In this document: positions 51,961-63,422 of the stretch, piece after piece
Layout: every line of letters begins with the position of its first letter
How positions within the stretch are numbered: position 1 is the first letter of the stretch
From: Bacillota bacterium
Lineage (GTDB): Bacteria > Bacillota > Desulfotomaculia > Desulfotomaculales > Desulfallaceae
Direction: 5' to 3'
Length of the DNA: 64,000 bases
Assembly: GCA_023439185.1 (NCBI GenBank)
Contig: JAEXOR010000048.1
Coordinates: forward strand, 119,415 to 183,414
Notes under the pieces: model-generated
What the model was told of the DNA's origin: nothing
What the model saw: only the letters and a program-made list of their open reading frames with translations
Database searches by the model: none
Made by a program: the position numbers and the translations under genes

Positions 51961-52594
51961 AGGATTTAAGCAGCGCCACCAGATCCGGCCAGTTATCCAC
52001 CATAAAGTCGGGGTTGGAGTCCCGCAATTCACCGGGGTCTGCAATCCCCCAGTTTACCGCCACGGTAACCACGCCGGCCTGCCGGCCGGCCAGAATATCA
52101 AAACAACTGTCGCCGATGAAAACAGCCTGTTCCGCCGGAGCGCCGAATCTTTCCAGCCCCCGCAGCACCGGCTCCGGGTCCGGCTTTGCTTTTTGCACGT
52201 CCTCCAGGGCCACCAGGTGGCGCATATAACGGTCCAGCCCGGTGACGGACATACCCCGCAGGGCCACGGGACGCCTTTTGGAGGTCACCACCCCCATCCC
52301 TTTGACCAGCGGGCTTATTTCGTTCAGCGCTTCCATGGTCCCCGGAAAGACTTTAACCCGCGCATCATGGATGGACAGCTGGTAATTGACATAGCAGTCA
52401 AACAGTTCCTGCCACCGGTCGCCGCCAAATTGCTTGCATGCTTCCCGCAGCGGAATACCGATGGTCTTCATCACCGCGCCGTCGCCCCAGGGTATTTGCA
52501 GCTGCCCGAAAGCGTGGCGAAAGCTGGTTTCAATCAGCGGCAGAGTGTCCAGCAGGGTACCGTCAAGATCAAACAATACAAAATTCTTTGGCAT
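51956..52594 (-). CDS. HAD-superfamily hydrolase, PpaX/Gph-like
   Basis: The 212-residue protein has the HAD motifs DLDGTLLDTLPL (catalytic Asp near residue 9), TSKRRP (motif II), KPDPEP (motif III) and FIGDSCFD (motif IV). The cap domain length fits phosphoglycolate phosphatase or pyrophosphatase PpaX. GGAGG lies before the ATG at 52594, 11 codons inside the longest frame. The stop codon lies in the tandem repeat. Confidence 0.87.
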   Translation of the reverse strand: MPKNFVLFDLDGTLLDTLPLIETSFRHAFGQLQIPWGDGAVMKTIGIPLREACKQFGGDRWQELFDCYVNYQLSIHDARVKVFPGTMEALNEISPLVKGMGVVTSKRRPVALRGMSVTGLDRYMRHLVALEDVQKAKPDPEPVLRGLERFGAPAEQAVFIGDSCFDILAGRQAGVVTVAVNWGIADPGELRDSNPDFMVDNWPDLVALLKSF

Positions 52595-52786
52595 ACATAA
52601 ACCTCCGCGATAAAAATTCCGGATCATATTAAGTAAGTAAACTTCCTCTTAAAGATTATATCAGAATTGAGCCTGACGATGCCGGTTTTTCAGGATTTCG
52701 GCCGGGCGAAACTTTCGGTGGCGCATCGCTTCATGTTATAATACACCTGCATGCCATTAATCAACAATTACAGGAGGTTCCAACCA

Positions 52787-53131
52787 ATGTCCAAGGATGT
52801 TTTTGAAAAAGCGACGGCACTGGGCGCTAGTATCGTAGAATCTGAAGAGTTTAAAGAGATTCAGCAAAAAGAAGATGAGATCATTAAGGACACCAACGCC
52901 CAGGCACTGCTGAAAAGGTTTCATGAACTGCAGAGCAAACAGCGGGAGCTGACCAAAAAAGGCGAATTTATGACTGATGAGGAAGTCATGGAACTGGAAC
53001 AAACGCAGTTGAAAATGGTGGAAAATAAAACTATTAAAGCGTTTTCGGCGGCCCAGGACAAATTTCAGAATATGATGAACGAGGTGATGAAAATAATCCG
53101 CGAGTCGGGCGCCAAGAAGATGAAAGAATAA
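52787..53131 (+). CDS. YlbF/YmcA-family protein
   Basis: The 114-residue, all-helical protein has the YlbF/YmcA pattern (VFEKATALGASIVESEEFKE, then ALLKRFHELQSKQRELT). In Bacillus members of this family act with RNase Y in mRNA turnover and in development. AGGAGG precedes the ATG at 52787. Its presence supports a Firmicute host. Confidence 0.85.
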   Translation: MSKDVFEKATALGASIVESEEFKEIQQKEDEIIKDTNAQALLKRFHELQSKQRELTKKGEFMTDEEVMELEQTQLKMVENKTIKAFSAAQDKFQNMMNEVMKIIRESGAKKMKE

Positions 53132-53152
53132 CGCCGTTGCCGGCGCTGTTTG

Positions 53153-53698
53153 TTAAAAATTACCAGGTTTGCAGATAATCTCTTTCACCTTGGTGTCGAA
53201 AAAATGATTGGAGTGGGCCGGGATAATGATCGCCGCGGTATCGGCGCCTTTGCCGGAGCCGCCGATGGCGATGATTTCCTCTCCGTGCGGTATCAGACCG
53301 GCGTCCAGGGCCATCCCAGCGACCTCGACACAAACCTTGACGCCCTGACCCAGCATGCGCAGGGTTTGGGCCATTATTTCCGCGGGGTACACCCCGCCAA
53401 ACTTATTGCGGACGGCCCGGTCCACCCCGGCCAGCAGGTGGGTGGTAAAAAGCACCCTGATGCCTTTTTCGTGCAGTTCCTTTTCGGTTTCCACGCTCAT
53501 CCGCCTGCTGCCCGGCCCGTCAAAACCCACGTGGTAGCTTACGCACACTACGCTGCGCCCGCAGCCCGCCAGTTTCATGGCGGTGGCGCCGGTGCTGGAG
53601 GCTACCACCAGGTATTTGATATCCCTTTCCTCCGCCTTTTTCAGCGCTTCCATGATGGTTGAGCCGGTATTATCCGGTCCTTTGTTATCCCAGTGCAA
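53153..53698 (-). CDS. pyruvate kinase C-terminal-like domain protein
   Basis: The 181-residue protein is a free-standing version of the alpha/beta domain that forms the pyruvate kinase C terminus (DNTGSTIMEALKKAEERDI, LVVASSTGATAMKLAG, GSGKGADTAAIIIPAHS). It has no catalytic barrel. The function is unknown. It starts with TTG behind GGGAGGG. Confidence 0.8.
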   Translation of the reverse strand: MHWDNKGPDNTGSTIMEALKKAEERDIKYLVVASSTGATAMKLAGCGRSVVCVSYHVGFDGPGSRRMSVETEKELHEKGIRVLFTTHLLAGVDRAVRNKFGGVYPAEIMAQTLRMLGQGVKVCVEVAGMALDAGLIPHGEEIIAIGGSGKGADTAAIIIPAHSNHFFDTKVKEIICKPGNF

Positions 53699-53776
53699 GA
53701 TATTCCCTCCCCTGGCTTATTTACCAACCATTGTAGACAATCCGCGGTAAATTAGCAAGACACGGGGCGCCCCTAC

Positions 53777-54418
53777 AATTTTGTCACCGAAGCCCGAAAA
53801 CCGGAACTGCAAAGACTTTTTATCCATTTCATCACGGTAAGGGCCTATATAGTTTTGGGTGAGTTTGAAAAAGCGCGGCAGTTATGTGAGAAGATCAGGA
53901 AGCTGGCGGCGGATCTCCGGCGGTTCCTCGACGCAACCGAGGCGGCGGTGCTGTTAACTGTTTTAATGCGGCTGACGGGCAAAAAACAGGCAGCGGACGC
54001 GCTGCTGCAAGCCACCCTGGCCGATGCGGAGCCGTACCGGTTTATCAGGGTGTTTGCCGACGAGGGAAAGGCCATCCTGCCCATTTTTAAAAGGCTTTTA
54101 AAGAAAAACGGTAATGAAAATGAAAGAATGCCCAATCACAAATATGTGCGGGAGGTTTACCAGGCGGCCTATGAGCAGTCAAAACGTTATCAAGGCCTGG
54201 CCTGCGCCGCCGGGCATAAACCTGTTAAGCTTTCCAAACAGCAAAAATACATGTTGGAGCTTTTGGCCGGGGGCTATAGGAACGCTGAGATCGTGGAGCT
54301 GACCGGTCTTTCCATCAATACCATCCGGTCCCACACCAAGGTTGTCTACCAAAAGCTGGAGGTCAGCACCGCCATGGACGCGGTCCTCCGCGCCAGAGAG
54401 CTGGAACTGATTGATTGA
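53777..54418 (+). pseudogene. 5'-truncated LuxR/MalT-type regulator
   Basis: The frame is open upstream of any start codon, and NFVTEARKPELQ and FITVRAYIVLGEFEKARQL read as TPR-like helices of a large LuxR regulator. The end is a normal LuxR helix-turn-helix (LSKQQKYMLELLAGGYRNAEI, LSINTIRSHTKVVYQKL). The N-terminal ATPase part is gone, and a GGGGCGCCCCTAC palindrome fragment sits at the break. A TTG at 53855 could still give 187 residues, but no ribosome site is seen. Confidence 0.7.
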
Positions 54419-54439
54419 GTGGTTCGGTGGAGCGCTCAC

Positions 54440-55195
54440 CTAAGCCTGGCGCTCCAGCATTTTCCTTAAGTAGCCCTCATTCAATAAATGCACCGTTTGA
54501 AATTTGCCGCCATAAAACACGGCCCAGTTATTGAAAACGCAGGGAACCGCTTTCGCTTTTTCCAATGTGTCCACCGCTATCAAGGTGAGCGGTATACCAT
54601 TGGCCCGGCAATAGCTTTCAATTTGTGCAATGCAATTCGGAATATAGGGACACTGCATACCGTAGTAGATTGTCAGGGCCTCACCGGCGATGCTTTGTGT
54701 TTTTGCGCCGGCTGCGAATTGCGGCTTTGTTCCATCAAATGACAAAGCCAATAAAATGTATTCATCATTAATAGTGTCCACAGCTTTAAAACCAAACAAT
54801 TCCATGAACCTTTTATCGGATAAAAACGGCTTTTTCTTTTTTGAGCTGATCACACAAACCCCTGATCTGCCTTGCCTTTTCGCATCGGCAATACAGTATT
54901 CAAGGAGCTTTTTCCCATGGCCCCGACTTTTAAAGCTGCCTGAAACCCACAAGCAATAAATGTATATATAATTATCGCCGCTAACGGGAACCCAGGCCTT
55001 ATCAAGGGAAGCGTATTCTATGAAAATCTTACCCTTTTGATCCAATTTTCTAAATACATGTCCCTCGCCGATTCTCTCTTTCAGCCAGGTCTTTTTGGCA
55101 TCAACGCCGCATTGATGTTTTTTATCGGCTATGGCGCAGCACAAATGCTCACGCTCCAAATTGTCTAAAGTCAGATTTATATATTCAGCTTCCAT
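54440..55195 (-). CDS. GNAT acetyltransferase with YoaP-like C-terminal domain
   Basis: The 251-residue protein has a GNAT core (YIYCLWVSGSFKSRGHGKKLLEYCIADAKRQG pattern, with the RGHGKKLL acetyl-CoA loop near residue 93). A YoaP-type C-terminal domain follows, with YYGMQCPYIPNCIAQIE near 180. The substrate is unknown. It is convergent with the LuxR remnant. Moderate GC and context suggest accessory DNA. Confidence 0.8.
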   Translation of the reverse strand: MEAEYINLTLDNLEREHLCCAIADKKHQCGVDAKKTWLKERIGEGHVFRKLDQKGKIFIEYASLDKAWVPVSGDNYIYIYCLWVSGSFKSRGHGKKLLEYCIADAKRQGRSGVCVISSKKKKPFLSDKRFMELFGFKAVDTINDEYILLALSFDGTKPQFAAGAKTQSIAGEALTIYYGMQCPYIPNCIAQIESYCRANGIPLTLIAVDTLEKAKAVPCVFNNWAVFYGGKFQTVHLLNEGYLRKMLERQA

Positions 55196-55271
55196 GCCTC
55201 TGCCTCCACCTATTATTGACCGGTTTATTGCAACATTTACAAACGTTTGTTTTGATTATGATCACCCTCTA

Positions 55272-57536
55272 TTAACTCAACTTCTTTTTAGCATATGCCA
55301 GGATATCGCAAACATGGTCTACAATAAATTGTTGTGCAGACGAAGGATAGAGATTAATAAAATAATTGCCATTAGATCTTGTCCGCTCTTCCTGCATTAC
55401 TCCCAATGCAAATCCTTTCTGAGTCGGCACTTTTACCCGGCTGTCATTTTGTTCAACTATTTGCAGATATCCCTCCGACACAAGCCAGCCAGACATTTTG
55501 ACGGCTGAGACTGCCGAACAGGCATGCCGCTTTAACACCTCGTTTACCGCGCCGGCAAGCATGCTTATTGGAATTGGCTTCTGAGATATCTTTACTTCCT
55601 TTAAAATTCCGCTGTTTGGAAAAATCACTTCCACCTGGCCGGTGTTTTTCCCTTTTCGTTTTGGCGTGCTCTTGTCCTCGTCTTTAAAAGTGTCAACAGT
55701 TGCGTTTTCCTCACCAAAGCCCGCTATCTCCCGCAAAAACCTTGCACCGTAACGTTGCAGTTTTGTCTCACCGACACCGAATACCATTAAAAATTGTGCC
55801 GGTGTTCCCGGCAATCTTACGCACATATTTACAAGTGAGCTGTCGGAAAAAACAACAAACGCCGGTACCCCCTGTTCTGCGGCAATTTCATGCCGCAGCG
55901 CTTTCAAGCGCAGATAAAGAGTTTCTCTTCCCGGGGGTACGGAATTTTTCGCGTTGGTTATGGCGTCGGAATGATCCCTTGCAGCTTGTATTTTTTCTTT
56001 GGCCAGTTTCATTTGCAGGGTTACGGTACCATTTAACACTTTTTTCGCCTCAGGCGTGAGGCGCAGAACAGCATACTGTCCGTCGCTTTTTTCAAGATAA
56101 CCGCTTTGGATTAAAAATTCGATGATGGTACGCAATGTATGGACGCTTTTTTCGCTGATGCCATAAGTAGATAACGCATCCAGTCCCAGCTCTTGTACGC
56201 GTTTGCTTTTGCTGCCGCGAAGCACGTCGATGACCAGCATGGCGCCAAAACGCTCTTTCATGCGCACCACGCAGGACAGAATCTTTTGCGCCTCCTCGGT
56301 AACATCCACTGTTTCAAACTTTGTATCACAGTTGCCGCAACGACCGCAATAGCCGGGGGGATTTTCTCCAAAATACCGGAGAATAAAAGCCCTAAGGCAA
56401 TCGTTGGTAGTTGCGTAAAAGGTCATCTCACGCAAACGCCGGTAATCACGCTCTTTAAGCAGTCGCTCTGTTTCCGCATCCGGATAAGATACATCTTTGG
56501 CATGTTCAATCAGCCATTGATTCGTTCTGACATCCTGACCGCTGTAAAGCAAAAGACAGGCAGCCTCACTGCCGTCGCGCCCGGCCCGTCCCGCCTCCTG
56601 ATAATAGCTTTCAATATCTTTCGGCATGTTATAATGTACCACAAAAGCCACATTTGATTTATCAATGCCCATGCCGAACGCATTGGTTGCAACCATGATC
56701 AGCACCCGGTCAAACAAAAAATCGTCCTGATTGGCATGCCGTTCATCATCCGGCAGACCGGCATGGTAGCGCGCAGCCGAAAAACCCTGCCGGTTTAGTT
56801 CCGCACAAACTTCCTCCACTGTCTTTCGGGTTGCACAATAGACAATGCCGCTCTGGCTTTTACGCGCATTTAAAAAGTCCGTTAACGCCCGCATTTTATT
56901 CTTAGGCGCCTGCACTTCAAAATAAAGGTTTTGCCGGTCAAAGCCCGTAACCAAAACGGTGGGATTCAGCAAAGAAAGAAGCGCCACTATATCTTCTTTT
57001 ACGCGCACGGTGGCGGTTGCCGTAAATGCAGATACAATCGGTCTTTGCTCAAGCTGCTCAATAAACTGCGGAATTTGCGCATAGCTTGGACGGAAATCCT
57101 GACCCCATTGCGAGATGCAATGGGCTTCATCCACCGTGAGCATAGATATTTTCACACTTTTAGCGAACGCAAGAAACTCCGGTGCCAGCAAGCGTTCCGG
57201 CGCGACGTAAATCAATTTATATTTGCCGTTCTTTGCGTTGTACAGCACGGTTTCTATCTGCCGTGGTGAAAGGGTGGAATTGACATACGCAGCAGGAATA
57301 CCGGACTGAATTAGTGCGCCCACCTGGTCCTTCATCAGTGAAATCAAGGGAGACACCACGAGCGTGATACCCTCTTGCATTGTGGCGGGCAGTTGAAAAC
57401 AGACAGACTTACCGGCGCCGGTTGGCATGATGCCAAGCACGTCACGCCCGGCCAAGATTGCCGAAATAAGTTCCTGCTGACCGCCGCGAAAGCTGTCATA
57501 GCCAAAAAATTTTTTTAATGCCTCCCGGATGGTCAT
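55272..57536 (-). CDS. recQ: RecQ-type ATP-dependent DNA helicase
   Basis: The 754-residue protein has Walker A MPTGAGKSVCFQLPA near residue 38, the DEAH box TVDEAHCISQWGQDFRPSY near 136, motif VI QEAGRAGRDGSEA near 325, a zinc-binding cysteine set (CLRAF..CGRCGNC) near 385-405 and an HRDC domain near 535-605. A further helical domain of about 130 residues ends it. It would unwind DNA 3' to 5' in repair. It lies 65 bases after the large broken helicase gene in the same direction. Confidence 0.93.
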   Translation of the reverse strand: MTIREALKKFFGYDSFRGGQQELISAILAGRDVLGIMPTGAGKSVCFQLPATMQEGITLVVSPLISLMKDQVGALIQSGIPAAYVNSTLSPRQIETVLYNAKNGKYKLIYVAPERLLAPEFLAFAKSVKISMLTVDEAHCISQWGQDFRPSYAQIPQFIEQLEQRPIVSAFTATATVRVKEDIVALLSLLNPTVLVTGFDRQNLYFEVQAPKNKMRALTDFLNARKSQSGIVYCATRKTVEEVCAELNRQGFSAARYHAGLPDDERHANQDDFLFDRVLIMVATNAFGMGIDKSNVAFVVHYNMPKDIESYYQEAGRAGRDGSEAACLLLYSGQDVRTNQWLIEHAKDVSYPDAETERLLKERDYRRLREMTFYATTNDCLRAFILRYFGENPPGYCGRCGNCDTKFETVDVTEEAQKILSCVVRMKERFGAMLVIDVLRGSKSKRVQELGLDALSTYGISEKSVHTLRTIIEFLIQSGYLEKSDGQYAVLRLTPEAKKVLNGTVTLQMKLAKEKIQAARDHSDAITNAKNSVPPGRETLYLRLKALRHEIAAEQGVPAFVVFSDSSLVNMCVRLPGTPAQFLMVFGVGETKLQRYGARFLREIAGFGEENATVDTFKDEDKSTPKRKGKNTGQVEVIFPNSGILKEVKISQKPIPISMLAGAVNEVLKRHACSAVSAVKMSGWLVSEGYLQIVEQNDSRVKVPTQKGFALGVMQEERTRSNGNYFINLYPSSAQQFIVDHVCDILAYAKKKLS

Positions 57537-57600
57537 TATGTGATACCTCTAACTTGTTCGTTTTGGTTTTTTCTTCAAATGTTTTGAACAGCATCCTTAA

Positions 57601-60600
57601 TTATAAAACCCCTGTCAAATTCCGGCGGAGCAGTGTCAGATAACCGTACCGATCGGCACAAATGCGGTTTTGCGCCATTGCATAATCGATTCCGTCCGAC
57701 ATGGCTGCTACCACAAAATTCCCCATGCGGGTATACCCCAGCAGTTTAGCTGTTTCGCGGATTAAATCCTCCCGCGGCAGGCCAATTTGCTCTTCCAATA
57801 CCGCACAAACGGCGTTGGAAGTCTCATGGACCGGAATATCTTTTGCATCGCGTTTATTTTCTTCTATCCCAGTTGAACGAAATCTCAGATAGGAGTCAGG
57901 AGTTTGTCCCTCTTTCCAATAAACCTTCTGCTTATTCTGCGTGGTGTAGAAAATCCCCATGGTTGACAGCAATTCAGAGGTCCTTGCTTGAAGCCGGGAG
58001 CCTGCTCGAGAGATTCCAAAGCACTGCATCAGACGACGGGTCAAAAGAGCTTCCGTAATGGGCGCTTCAGCGTCCAAAATCCTAAGAATCAAACTCTGGA
58101 TTTTCCGAGTGTGCTGTGGGAGCAGGAACTCCTCCGGGGTAAGCGTTTGATTAAGCAAGGACGCAGCCTGATACATCCCGGTGGCAACTGCCGGGCTTTC
58201 GCTTGGGACCGGGACCCCTTTTGCCAGTTTTCCGGAGGGGAAGGGGACAGATTCAAGCGCCGGCTTTTCCATTTGCCGATTTTTAGACATTAACACGGTT
58301 TGCGCCGGCTGCCGTTCCAATTCTTTTAAGTAAGTCAACAGGCGTTCCTTTTCTCTGGCGCTATTTTCCCACCAATCCACTGTCCAGATGCGATAAATAT
58401 TCCAACCAAGCCCCCTCAGGACGGAAACTTGAGAAATTTCACGATCCCGCGTTGTTCGGGCGGTATGATAAGATTCCCCATCCAACAAAATCCCCAACAA
58501 ATACTGTCCTGGATTTTGTGGAGACACCACACCAACATCCACGCGATATTTCGAAGTCCCCACCATCTTTTGCGTTGTATATCCACTCTGCGACAACGCC
58601 TTGCAAATACTGCCGGCAATAGACTCCTTTTCTTCCGACCGCTTGAACATTGTCGTTTCGGTATTGGTTAGAGCGCAGCCGTTGGCATAATCCAAAAAGG
58701 CCTTTAAAGCCGCCACTCCCTCTGCGGAAGTGCGGGAAAGATCGATCTGCTCCGGCGCGAGCGTTGAAAAGACGATCATTTCCTGGCGGGCGCGGGAAAC
58801 CGCAACATTTAACCTGCGCCAACCGCCTTCTCGGTTGAGAGGACCAAAATTCATCGTGATCTTGCCTTGCAGATCAGGACCGTAACCTATCGAAAAAAGA
58901 ATGACGTCGCGTTCGTCTCCCTGAACATTTTCAAGGTTCTTGATAAAAAGAGGCTCCTCTGCCTCGTAAGCCCACGCGTCCAATTCCGGGTCTGTATTAC
59001 AGGCTTCCGTCAGCAGATCGTCAATCAGATTTTGCTGGGAGATATTAAAAGTCACGACGCCTACGCTCTGCCCGGCGCAGGACGGATCATGCAGCGGCGG
59101 CTCAACTCCTGAACGATGGCTTCGGCCTCGCCGTGATTCGTGCGAGCACCGCCCCGGGCAAAATAGCCTTTTACCGGAACCAGAGAAACTTTGGATTCCC
59201 GATCATTGACCGACGGAAAGGTGCACAGCTTGTTTTCATAAAAACGGCTGTTGGAAAAAGCAATCAGGCTTTCATGACGGCTGCGGTAATGCCATAGAAG
59301 ATGCGTTTGCGGCAAATTCAAAGCCAGGCAGTCATCCAATATGCTTTCTAAATCTTCACTTTCCAGGTTATCCTCGTCGATGGTATTTCCGCTAAAGAAA
59401 CTGGTGGGCGGCATTTGCTTGGGGTCGCCCACGATCACGGCATTCTCTCCACGCGCCAATGCGCCAACGGCCTTGTGGGTTGGAAGCTGGGAAGCCTCAT
59501 CAAATACAACAATATCAAAAAGAGTATGCTTGGGGTCAAGATATTGCGCGACCGAAATTGGGCTCATCAGCATACACGGACACAGCCGCGACAGTAAATT
59601 TGGGATCTGCTCGAATAGCCGGCGGATACTGAGTCCACGTCCGCCGCTGCGGATGGCCCGCTGCAAAATTCCAACCTCTGAGCTTTGAGCAGCTTCCCTG
59701 GCAAAATTGGGCACTCCGGATGCAAGACGGCAGAAAATTTCAGACTGGGCCAGTTCCCTCAGCTCACAATCCAGTCGGCGGAACTGTTCAATTTTTTCAT
59801 TAAACAGCGCGCCCGAAAATTTGCCGAGGATGTCGTCACTGTCAATGGTATGGTTAATTAATGCCGTATACAATGCGTTTTGGTAGCCGGCCATTACTTG
59901 ATCGTGCTCTAAACCATTTTCATAAGCATCCACCAGCGGACTCAGTGCACAATCCCGGGCTTCTTGCGCCACTGTATTCCAAAGCATCCATTCCCGCAGT
60001 TCAGATGCATGCCGCTCCAGGCCGGACAGCAGTTGACGCTCTTTTTCCAGCCAAAGGGCCTGATCGGCGAGTAGGGCCTCAATGTCCAGAGACGTATATA
60101 AGGCGTCCCGGCTGGCAAAAGCGGCGGCGGCAGACTGGTTTAACGCCTCAATAGCTTGGAACAACCCCCGCCGGGAGGCGTAGGACCGCCGCATGGACTG
60201 CCCGTTTGTCAGTTCCTCCAGAGTCGCGGCACTCCTTTGGGCTTCCAATGTAAGAGAAGCAATCCTTTCCCAGTCTGTGCCTTCTGCGGAGTAAAACTCG
60301 CCCAGGTCATCGCCATAGCGGGTGAACAGATCATCTCCGGCAGCTTTTTCTTTCTGGTATTCCATAAGCATATGAAAAACCGCACCCAGGTTTTCCTTGT
60401 TGATGCCCGTTTTAGAATAAGACGCTAACATTTTTACCATTCGGCTCCGACCCAACAGTTTGGGAAGAAACCATTTTGTTGCAAGAGCATCCCATTGCGT
60501 TTTTAAGGCTTCGCCGCTCTGTTGTAAAAGATCCTCCGACCAACCCGACAAAAGGGTTTGGCGCAACTCATCAGAAGACTTATAATGAGCTGCCATTGCC

Positions 60601-63422
60601 CGGATCTCATGCATAGCTTCATTGAAATTTTCTTTTATTGCCCATGCACGGGGAATGGGCAGCCAGAAACTAAGCTCGTTGCTGATTGCGCCAAGTTTCT
60701 CCCAATCTTCGAGTGACGAGGGGGCGGGCTGGTCGATTTGCCCGGCAAGCATATTTCCTGCCGATTCCAGCCTATCCAGAGCAGTGCGGTAAACGGCCGA
60801 CTGTTCCGGCAACAAGACTCGCAGCTGCTGGGAATAATCCTGTTTTTTAACACGGCAAAGCGGATGCCCACCGGGGTGCCCAACTGCTCTGCCCGCCGCT
60901 ATCATGCGCTCTGTCAACATCTGCTGCTGCGTTAAAAGCTCTGGGGTTGCCTGCCCGGCAAAATCGGCGGAAAAGCGAAGGTACTGTTCCTCTGCGTGGC
61001 TATTTTCAAAACCGCATACCATCTCGAACAGCGAAAGGCCGCTTTTTCTCCGGCAATGAAGAGAGTAAGCATATACGTCCAGTTCCCGGCGAAGCCGGGC
61101 GGCCTGTTCTGCTTTAGCAGCGTATTCTTCCGGAGAAGTTGTTTTTGCAACTTCAGAAGCTGCCCGAAGCTGATCCAATACATCCCGCTTTTTGGATTTG
61201 TTTGAGTGAAGTTCCAGGCAAAACGAAGCAATTCCAATAGCGGAAAGGCGTTTCTGGACCACGGAGAGTGCGGCCATTTTTTCCGCCACAAACAGAACTC
61301 GCTTCCCTTGCGCCAAGGCGTTGGCAATCAGCGCGGTGATCGTTTGTGATTTTCCGGTACCCGGAGGGCCATGTAAGACAAAGCTTGCTCCTTTAGAAGC
61401 GGAGCAAATGGCCAATAGCTGAGATGCATCGGCAGGAATGGGGAGTAATATATCCGTACCATCTATTTGTCCCTGCCATCCTATTGAAGCCGCATCCCAA
61501 GCAAGCCTTCCGTCAATTAAACTTCTTACAATCTTATTCTGTTGTAAATCTTCCGCTCGATTACGGATGTCATTCCACATTACAAACTGCGAGAAAGAAA
61601 ATGTGCCCAAAAAGGCGGACTCCACCACATCCCACCGGGGTTGATCCATGACGGCGCGTCGCAAGACGGTAAATACAGTGCGCATATCAACCCCCTGCTC
61701 ATCCAATGGCAGAGGGTCCAAACCACCCACTGTGATCCCATAGTCCTGTTTCAGCATTTCCATAAGAGTGATATTCATTTGAGGGTCTTCGTCGCGAAGG
61801 CGAATTACATAGCCTTTGTTGGCAGATTTTCGAATGATTTCAACCGGCAAAAGTACAATGGGGGCATACCGCGCTCTCTGGCTGGCTTGTGTCTCATACC
61901 AGCGAAGCAGCCCTAACACCAGATAGAGCGTGTTGGCGCCATTTTCCTCCAAAGAGACTTTGGAGGAACGGTAAAGATTCACAATGGCCCGGGCCAACTC
62001 GTTATCCCCAAGTATTGACCGCAATCGTTTATTTTGAAATTCTGATTTAACTAGTTTTTTAAAAGAGCCTAAATCGGAAACACTCTCAAAACGATTTTGC
62101 TCCGCTCCTTTTAGCGCCCATTCCGCCGGTCGGGGAGCGATGCCGTATTCGCTTCCGCTGGAAAGTGCATCTTCCAGATCCCCCAGAGAAGTAGATAAAA
62201 TAGGGATTACCGTTTGAGACAGGCGCATATTGATCAGTGTGTTACGCAAGCTCAAATCCAACAATTTCCGCTCCCACTGGGTCAGTTTCCCCTTTTCAGG
62301 GATAACGGACGTTCCCTCCGTCACGTCAATTTTTTCTCCCAATGCCGTTGGAGGCGCAGTGATCTGATCTTCGCCATGCTTTTCCTGTTCAATGTGCCAG
62401 CTATCTTCCTGGTAAATCCGCAGAGGCAGTGGACGAATGCCACTGAGTCTGGCGCGGGATACATCAATGATATATTCTAATGAATCTTCTCCATTGAGAG
62501 ACTGAGCGGCAAGTTGTGAAGCCTCATCAAAACCAATAGTTTTTCCGCCGGTCATTGCGGTACACTCGACCACTTCCATTTCCCCTACACCATCCGCCAA
62601 ACGTTTGGTAATCAAGGAGGGATCATCCTGCACGGCCTCGGAAAAGGACATATCCTCCAACCAAACGCCTAAAAAGATGTGGCCTTTTTGCAGCAAAAGC
62701 AAGGGATGCAACCCGATGGCCTCAAGACAGGAAGCATAAAGAAGTGTCAGATCCAGGCAGGTGCCCATTTTTTGCCGAACAACATCGCCGCACAAGCGCA
62801 CTCGCTGCCCAATTGCCTCAAAGCTGGCAGGCGGCACCGAATAAACGATATTTTGGCTCTGTAAAGCACCATATATAGCTGCCGCTTGCATCCTCACTCT
62901 GTTGGGATTTTTGGTCTGATATGCATTAAGGGAGGGGTCGCCGCTCCATTTTTGAAGAAACTCGGCGGCCCTGGCATTCAATTTGGCCACTTCCGGATGA
63001 TTCGGTGTGACAAATGCCGCTAAAAGCTCTGGAAAGAACAGCGACCCGTGCCACTCATCAAATGCCAGCGCGACGATTTCACGATGAGTCTCTGCTAAAA
63101 CTTCGCCGTTTTGCTCCAAAGAGATATGCAACTCTCCTGTGATGCGCTCCGTTAGTCCGGCAAGAAACTCTGCCTTTGCGGTTAGAGGGAGATTTTTTAA
63201 AGAGAAATCTGTATCTGCCGAAACAAGTTCGATCCTCTGTTCCAGAGAAGCAGTTATTTCCGGCTCGCTCCATATGCGCAACTCTATTGCGGAAAGGTCT
63301 GATTCCGTGGCATTATGAATAATGACTTCCTGAATAATGGGAATTCGATTCTGTTGCAGCGCATAATTAATGAATTCAGTCATCTGAACGTTTATGGCAA
63401 CAGTATTCTTTGCTTCCAGCAA
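57601..63422 (-). pseudogene. large DUF4011 SF1 helicase with Vsr-like nuclease domain, single frameshift
   Basis: Two minus frames (63422 to 59061, 1453 codons, and 59055 to 57601) join into one protein of about 1940 residues if one base is restored in GCCGCCGCTGC at 59091-59100; then LSRR continues as LHDPSCAGQSVGVVTFNIS. The total of 5822 bases is one short of a multiple of three. Domains in order are DUF4011, Walker A GPPGTGKSQTITALIANA, Walker B VFDEASQLPT, GDPKQMPPTSFF, RRLNVAVSRARQEM (motif VI), a Vsr/MTES_1575-type nuclease (SKYRVDVGV, LDGESYHTARTTRDRE) and a DUF3320-like end. Such proteins occur in phage-defence gene lists. A sequencing error cannot be excluded. Confidence 0.85.
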
